Assembly (NCBI GenBank): GCA_017990305.1
Contig: JAGNOB010000052.1
Coordinates: 1 to 8,376 of the forward strand
Source: Leucobacter sp.
Lineage (GTDB): Bacteria > Actinomycetota > Actinomycetes > Actinomycetales > Microbacteriaceae
Direction of reading: 5' to 3'
Length of the DNA: 8,376 nucleotides
A program made the translations under genes and the position numbers. Each line of letters opens with the position of its first letter. Positions within the stretch are counted from its first letter, which is position 1. Shown here one piece after another: positions 6,810 to 8,376 of this stretch. Under the pieces are notes generated by a model. The model was not told the DNA's origin. It was given only the letters and a program-made list of their open reading frames with translations, and did not search any database.

Positions 6810-6933
6810 CGGTCACCTCCGTATCCTCGCGAGCCCACGATCTCGACACCCAGAGAAACACGAGCGTGTAGATCACCCAGAATCCGATCACGCTAGCGAT
6901 CGACACCACGGTGAACGTCGGTAAATTGAACAT
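6799..6933 (-). CDS. 44-residue single-helix membrane protein, probable small subunit of the symporter
   Basis: The product MFNLPTFTVVSIASVIGFWV plus 24 more residues has one hydrophobic helix (about 7-30), then a basic RSWAR and an acidic tail ending TDEH. Its ATG has AGGTG 5 bases upstream. The frame is open further upstream to 7185, but that extension is composed like a non-coding shadow and lacks membrane or domain character, so the short form is chosen. The stop overlaps the symporter start by 11 bases (ATGAGCACTGA), giving tight coupling. Tiny one-helix proteins encoded just before SSS-family symporters are known as small accessory or transporter small subunits; assignment here rests on size, helix and position. 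It likely sits beside the symporter in the membrane and stabilises or tunes it. Confidence 0.8.
   Translation of the reverse strand: MFNLPTFTVVSIASVIGFWVIYTLVFLWVSRSWAREDTEVTDEH
6813..6820 (-). promoter_or_regulatory. Strong ribosome binding site of the symporter, inside the small upstream gene
   Basis: On the minus strand this reads GGAGGTGA, with GGAGG 6 bases before the ATG at 6809. It lies within the last codons of the 44-residue gene, so the symporter has its own strong initiation site as well as overlap coupling. Confidence 0.85.
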
Positions 6934-7022
6934 GTTCGCACCTGCCTCATTGCATACGTGTGACCATCGTGTCTGCGACCCGGGACTGCACACCTCCCGG
7001 TCGTGCGATGGCCGTGGAAACG

Positions 7023-7050
7023 GTGTTGCTGTTGCACCTTCAGTGTTGCA
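7023..7050. repeat. Short direct repeats (GTTGC motif), possible operator
   Basis: The motif occurs three times in 28 bases: GTGTTGC at 7023-7029, GTTGCA at 7031-7036 and GTGTTGCA at 7043-7050. On the minus strand two TGCAACA copies are spaced 14 bases start to start. A regulator-binding site upstream of the symporter operon is possible, but the repeats are short. Confidence 0.3.
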
Positions 7051-7113
7051 TCCGCCCGCGGGGGTGTCTAGGGCGCGGCGCGGCGGCGGTCGTTCGCACG
7101 GCCGCGCCAGCAG

Positions 7114-7119
7114 TACAGT
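7114..7119 (+). promoter_or_regulatory. Candidate -10 element of the amidase gene
   Basis: TACAGT fits TAnnnT and is in a relatively AT-richer spot of a very GC-rich spacer. The -35 region (about 7091-7096, CGTTCG) is poor. If used, the transcript would carry a leader of about 155 bases containing the two hairpins. Confidence 0.3.
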
Positions 7120-7206
7120 TGAGGGAGTCTGAGCGCGCCACAGCGGGCCGCGGATGCGGCGGCGCCCTCTCTGCGTGAGCCCCACTGTCTCGCGCTCGGT
7201 GCAGGG

Positions 7207-7253
7207 GGAGTCGTGGTCGACTCCAGCCCGGGCAGCTCGCTGCTGCCCACGGG
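7207..7253 (+). promoter_or_regulatory. Two tandem hairpins in the amidase leader
   Basis: The first hairpin is GGAGTCG-TGGT-CGACTCC (7207-7224), with a perfect 7-bp stem. The second is GGGCAGC-TCGCT-GCTGCCC (7230-7248), also a perfect 7-bp stem, and can add a CCC/GGG extension (7227-7229 with 7251-7253) across a two-base bulge. They end 16 bases before the AAGGAG ribosome site. They may be an attenuator, an RNA-stability element or a protein site. The loops do not match the ACGR loops of guanidine-II riboswitches. Confidence 0.45.
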
Positions 7254-7280
7254 TCGAAGAAGAACATTGAAGGAGTTCTG

Positions 7281-8210
7281 GTGAGTTTTTTCATCGGTAA
7301 AGATCAGGCACACTCGGGATTCTCGGCGGAGGATGAGCCGGCGCTGCGCATCGACCCCGGAACGGGCGAACACATCCTGTTTGAGACATCTGACTGCTCG
7401 TACGAGGAGACCGCCGAGAAGGGCAGCAGCGACAACCTCGAGTCGATCATGAATCCGATCACCGGGCCCGTCTACGTGAATGGTGCCGAGCCGGGCGACA
7501 CCCTCATTATCGACATCGTTGACATCGAGCTCGGCGACTCCGGCTGGTCGGGCTACTTCACCGGCTCGGGCGCACTCGCGGGTGTGATGGGCGACGAGCC
7601 CTACATGCGCCGCGTGCCGATCTCGGACGGGATGGTGCACCTCACCGACACGATCTCCGTGCCAGCTAAGCCCATGGTTGGTTGCTTCGGCACCGCGCCC
7701 GCGACGGGCCGCAACTCGTCGATGGCGCCCGTCTACACCGAGGGCGGCAACCTCGACCTCACCTACGCCGGCATCGGCTCGCGCCTCTACCTCCCCGTTC
7801 GTGTCGCCGGCGCCTACCTTGGCCTCGGCGACATCCACGCGGTCATGGCCGAGGGCGAGGCCTCCGACGTCGCGATCGAGGCCGCGGGCACGATCACCGC
7901 GAAGATCTCTCTCACGAAGGAATTCGAAGTGTCGGCGCCCGCGATCGAGACCGCCGACCAGGTCATCTTTGTTGGCCTCGGCGACACGATCCAGGAGTCC
8001 CTCGCGCACGGCTACCAGCGGGCATTCCGCTTCCTCACCGAACAGCACGGCTTCAGCCGCGGCGACGCGTTCACGGTGATGAGCGCGATGGTCGACTCAG
8101 CGATCGGCGGCCCCGCGGGCTCGGCCGCTGTCCCCGAGGGCTCGCCGCTCGCTGCCGGCTCGATCACCACGCACCACGTGCCGAAGTCGATCCTCACGCA
8201 GCAGTCCTAG
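7281..8210 (+). CDS. Acetamidase/formamidase family amidohydrolase
   Basis: This 309-residue cytoplasmic enzyme belongs to the FmdA/AmdA family, which hydrolyses short amides such as formamide or acetamide to ammonia and the acid. The beta-rich N-terminal half contains PITGPVYVNGAEPGDTLIID (59-78). The family core follows: PMVGCFGTAPATG (131-143), EGGNLDL (154-160), RLYLPVRVAGAYLGLGDIHA (168-187) and EGEASDVAIE (191-200). The usual GDGE is EGE here, but the second glutamate is kept. Length fits the roughly 300-residue bacterial acetamidases rather than the longer formamidases. The GTG start has a perfect AAGGAG 5 bases upstream. It is transcribed away from the sodium symporter operon, suggesting that the two units handle the same nutrient, perhaps for nitrogen supply. 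Exact substrate cannot be told from sequence. Confidence 0.92.
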   Translation: MSFFIGKDQAHSGFSAEDEPALRIDPGTGEHILFETSDCSYEETAEKGSSDNLESIMNPITGPVYVNGAEPGDTLIIDIVDIELGDSGWSGYFTGSGALAGVMGDEPYMRRVPISDGMVHLTDTISVPAKPMVGCFGTAPATGRNSSMAPVYTEGGNLDLTYAGIGSRLYLPVRVAGAYLGLGDIHAVMAEGEASDVAIEAAGTITAKISLTKEFEVSAPAIETADQVIFVGLGDTIQESLAHGYQRAFRFLTEQHGFSRGDAFTVMSAMVDSAIGGPAGSAAVPEGSPLAAGSITTHHVPKSILTQQS

Positions 8211-8240
8211 CGGGGCCGCGAGGCCGTCGGTCCCTCCGCG

Positions 8241-8376
8241 CTACGCGTCTCGCAGGCGCAGCGCGGCGAGCCCGGCGGCCCCGACGACCACGATCCAGCC
8301 GCCGAGCACGAGCGCACCCGTCGCGGCGTTGAGCACGGGGTCGCTGCCAGTGAACAGCAGCTCGCCTGCTCTGCTC
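8241..8376 (-). CDS. C-terminal end of a membrane protein, probably an ABC-2 type transporter permease (partial)
   Basis: The last 44 codons are visible before a TAG stop; the rest lies beyond the right edge. They read GELLFTGSDPVLNAATG (from the fourth visible residue), then a hydrophobic helix (ALVLGGWIVVVGAAGLAAL) and a short basic-acidic end, RLRDA. A final membrane helix followed by RLRRRDA-like residues is typical of ABC-2 drug or daunorubicin-type permeases. It is convergent with the amidase gene, with 30 bases between stops. Coding status is well supported by composition; the family is a moderate guess from one helix. Confidence 0.7.
   Translation of the reverse strand, partial: SRAGELLFTGSDPVLNAATGALVLGGWIVVVGAAGLAALRLRDA

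Larger units (their letters stand above)
6934..7280. other. Divergent regulatory spacer between symporter operon and amidase gene
   Basis: This 347-base non-coding stretch must hold both promoters. Near the symporter side there is an inverted repeat CCGGGA/TCCCGG (6980-6985 and 6995-7000, 9-base loop) and a cluster of GTTGC motifs (7023-7050). Near the middle, TACAGT at 7114-7119 is a possible -10 for the amidase gene, without a good -35. The amidase side holds two tandem hairpins (7207-7253). I see no convincing small gene and no hit to a riboswitch core that I know; I could not place the leftward promoter confidently. Confidence 0.6.

Noticed and set aside
5766..6896. 376-codon open frame on the plus strand opposite the symporter
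   Set aside because: The translation is a run of Asp, Glu, Arg and His, as expected from the antisense of hydrophobic membrane-helix codons. The symporter on the other strand is unmistakable.
6934..7185. Upstream extension of the 44-residue membrane protein to a 128-residue form
   Set aside because: The extra 84 residues are Arg/Pro-rich with no helix or domain, and a good ribosome site lies directly before the ATG at 6933.
7060..7260. Guanidine-type (ykkC or mini-ykkC) riboswitch upstream of the amidase
   Set aside because: Two hairpins are present, but the loops TGGT and TCGCT lack the ACGR sequence of guanidine-II, and the conserved cores of guanidine-I are not found.
7068..8048. 326-codon minus-strand open frame opposite the amidase gene
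   Set aside because: It is antisense shadow of a clear acetamidase-family gene and runs through the regulatory spacer without any ribosome site or conserved motif.
8211..8240. GGCC-GCGA-GGCC hairpin between the amidase gene and the right-edge gene
   Set aside because: A 4-bp stem in a very GC-rich 30-base gap is expected by chance and cannot be called a terminator.

Overview
The window is chromosomal DNA from a high-GC Gram-positive bacterium, most likely an actinobacterium close to the Microbacteriaceae (Leucobacter-like). The support is the strongly GC-biased third codon position, frequent GTG/TTG starts with good Shine-Dalgarno sequences, TAnnnT-type -10 candidates, and an isocitrate dehydrogenase of the short homodimeric (eukaryote-like) type. 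The genus is inferred from sequence character, not from a search. I see no CRISPR array, insertion sequence, tRNA or rRNA.

Left part (1-1867, minus strand): the end of an exopolysaccharide/capsule locus. A membrane sugar-phosphate transferase that primes polysaccharide synthesis is followed, with a one-base TGATG overlap, by an Alg14/PssD-like glycosyltransferase component that runs off the left edge. An AT-rich divergent spacer (1868-2133) separates this from a plus-strand gene for a membrane-anchored, alanine/glutamate-rich, probably coiled-coil protein with a proline-rich C-terminal tail (2134-3330). That gene has no good ribosome site at its first ATG, and its frame stays open about 105 bases further upstream.

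Centre (3331-4740): NADP-dependent isocitrate dehydrogenase (icd), a lone gene preceded by a perfect 18-bp palindrome that looks like an operator for a TCA-cycle regulator, possibly a TamR-like MarR protein. The gene is closed by a strong UUCG-loop hairpin that it shares with the convergent operon to its right.

Right part (4745-8210): two divergent transcription units around a 347-base spacer. Leftward is a three-gene operon: a 44-residue single-helix membrane protein, an overlapping 513-residue sodium:solute symporter, and a 173-residue protein of unknown function starting one base after the symporter stop. Rightward is an acetamidase/formamidase-family hydrolase whose probable leader contains two tandem hairpins. 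The layout suggests an uptake-plus-hydrolysis module for an amide or a related carboxylate, but the substrate cannot be read from sequence. At the right edge (8241-8376, minus strand) is the C-terminal membrane helix of a gene that resembles an ABC-2 type permease.

Nothing here is a clearly new large system. The most interesting items are the icd palindrome, the tiny symporter partner protein with its unknown third operon member, the hairpin leader of the amidase, and the start-site puzzle of the coiled-coil protein.
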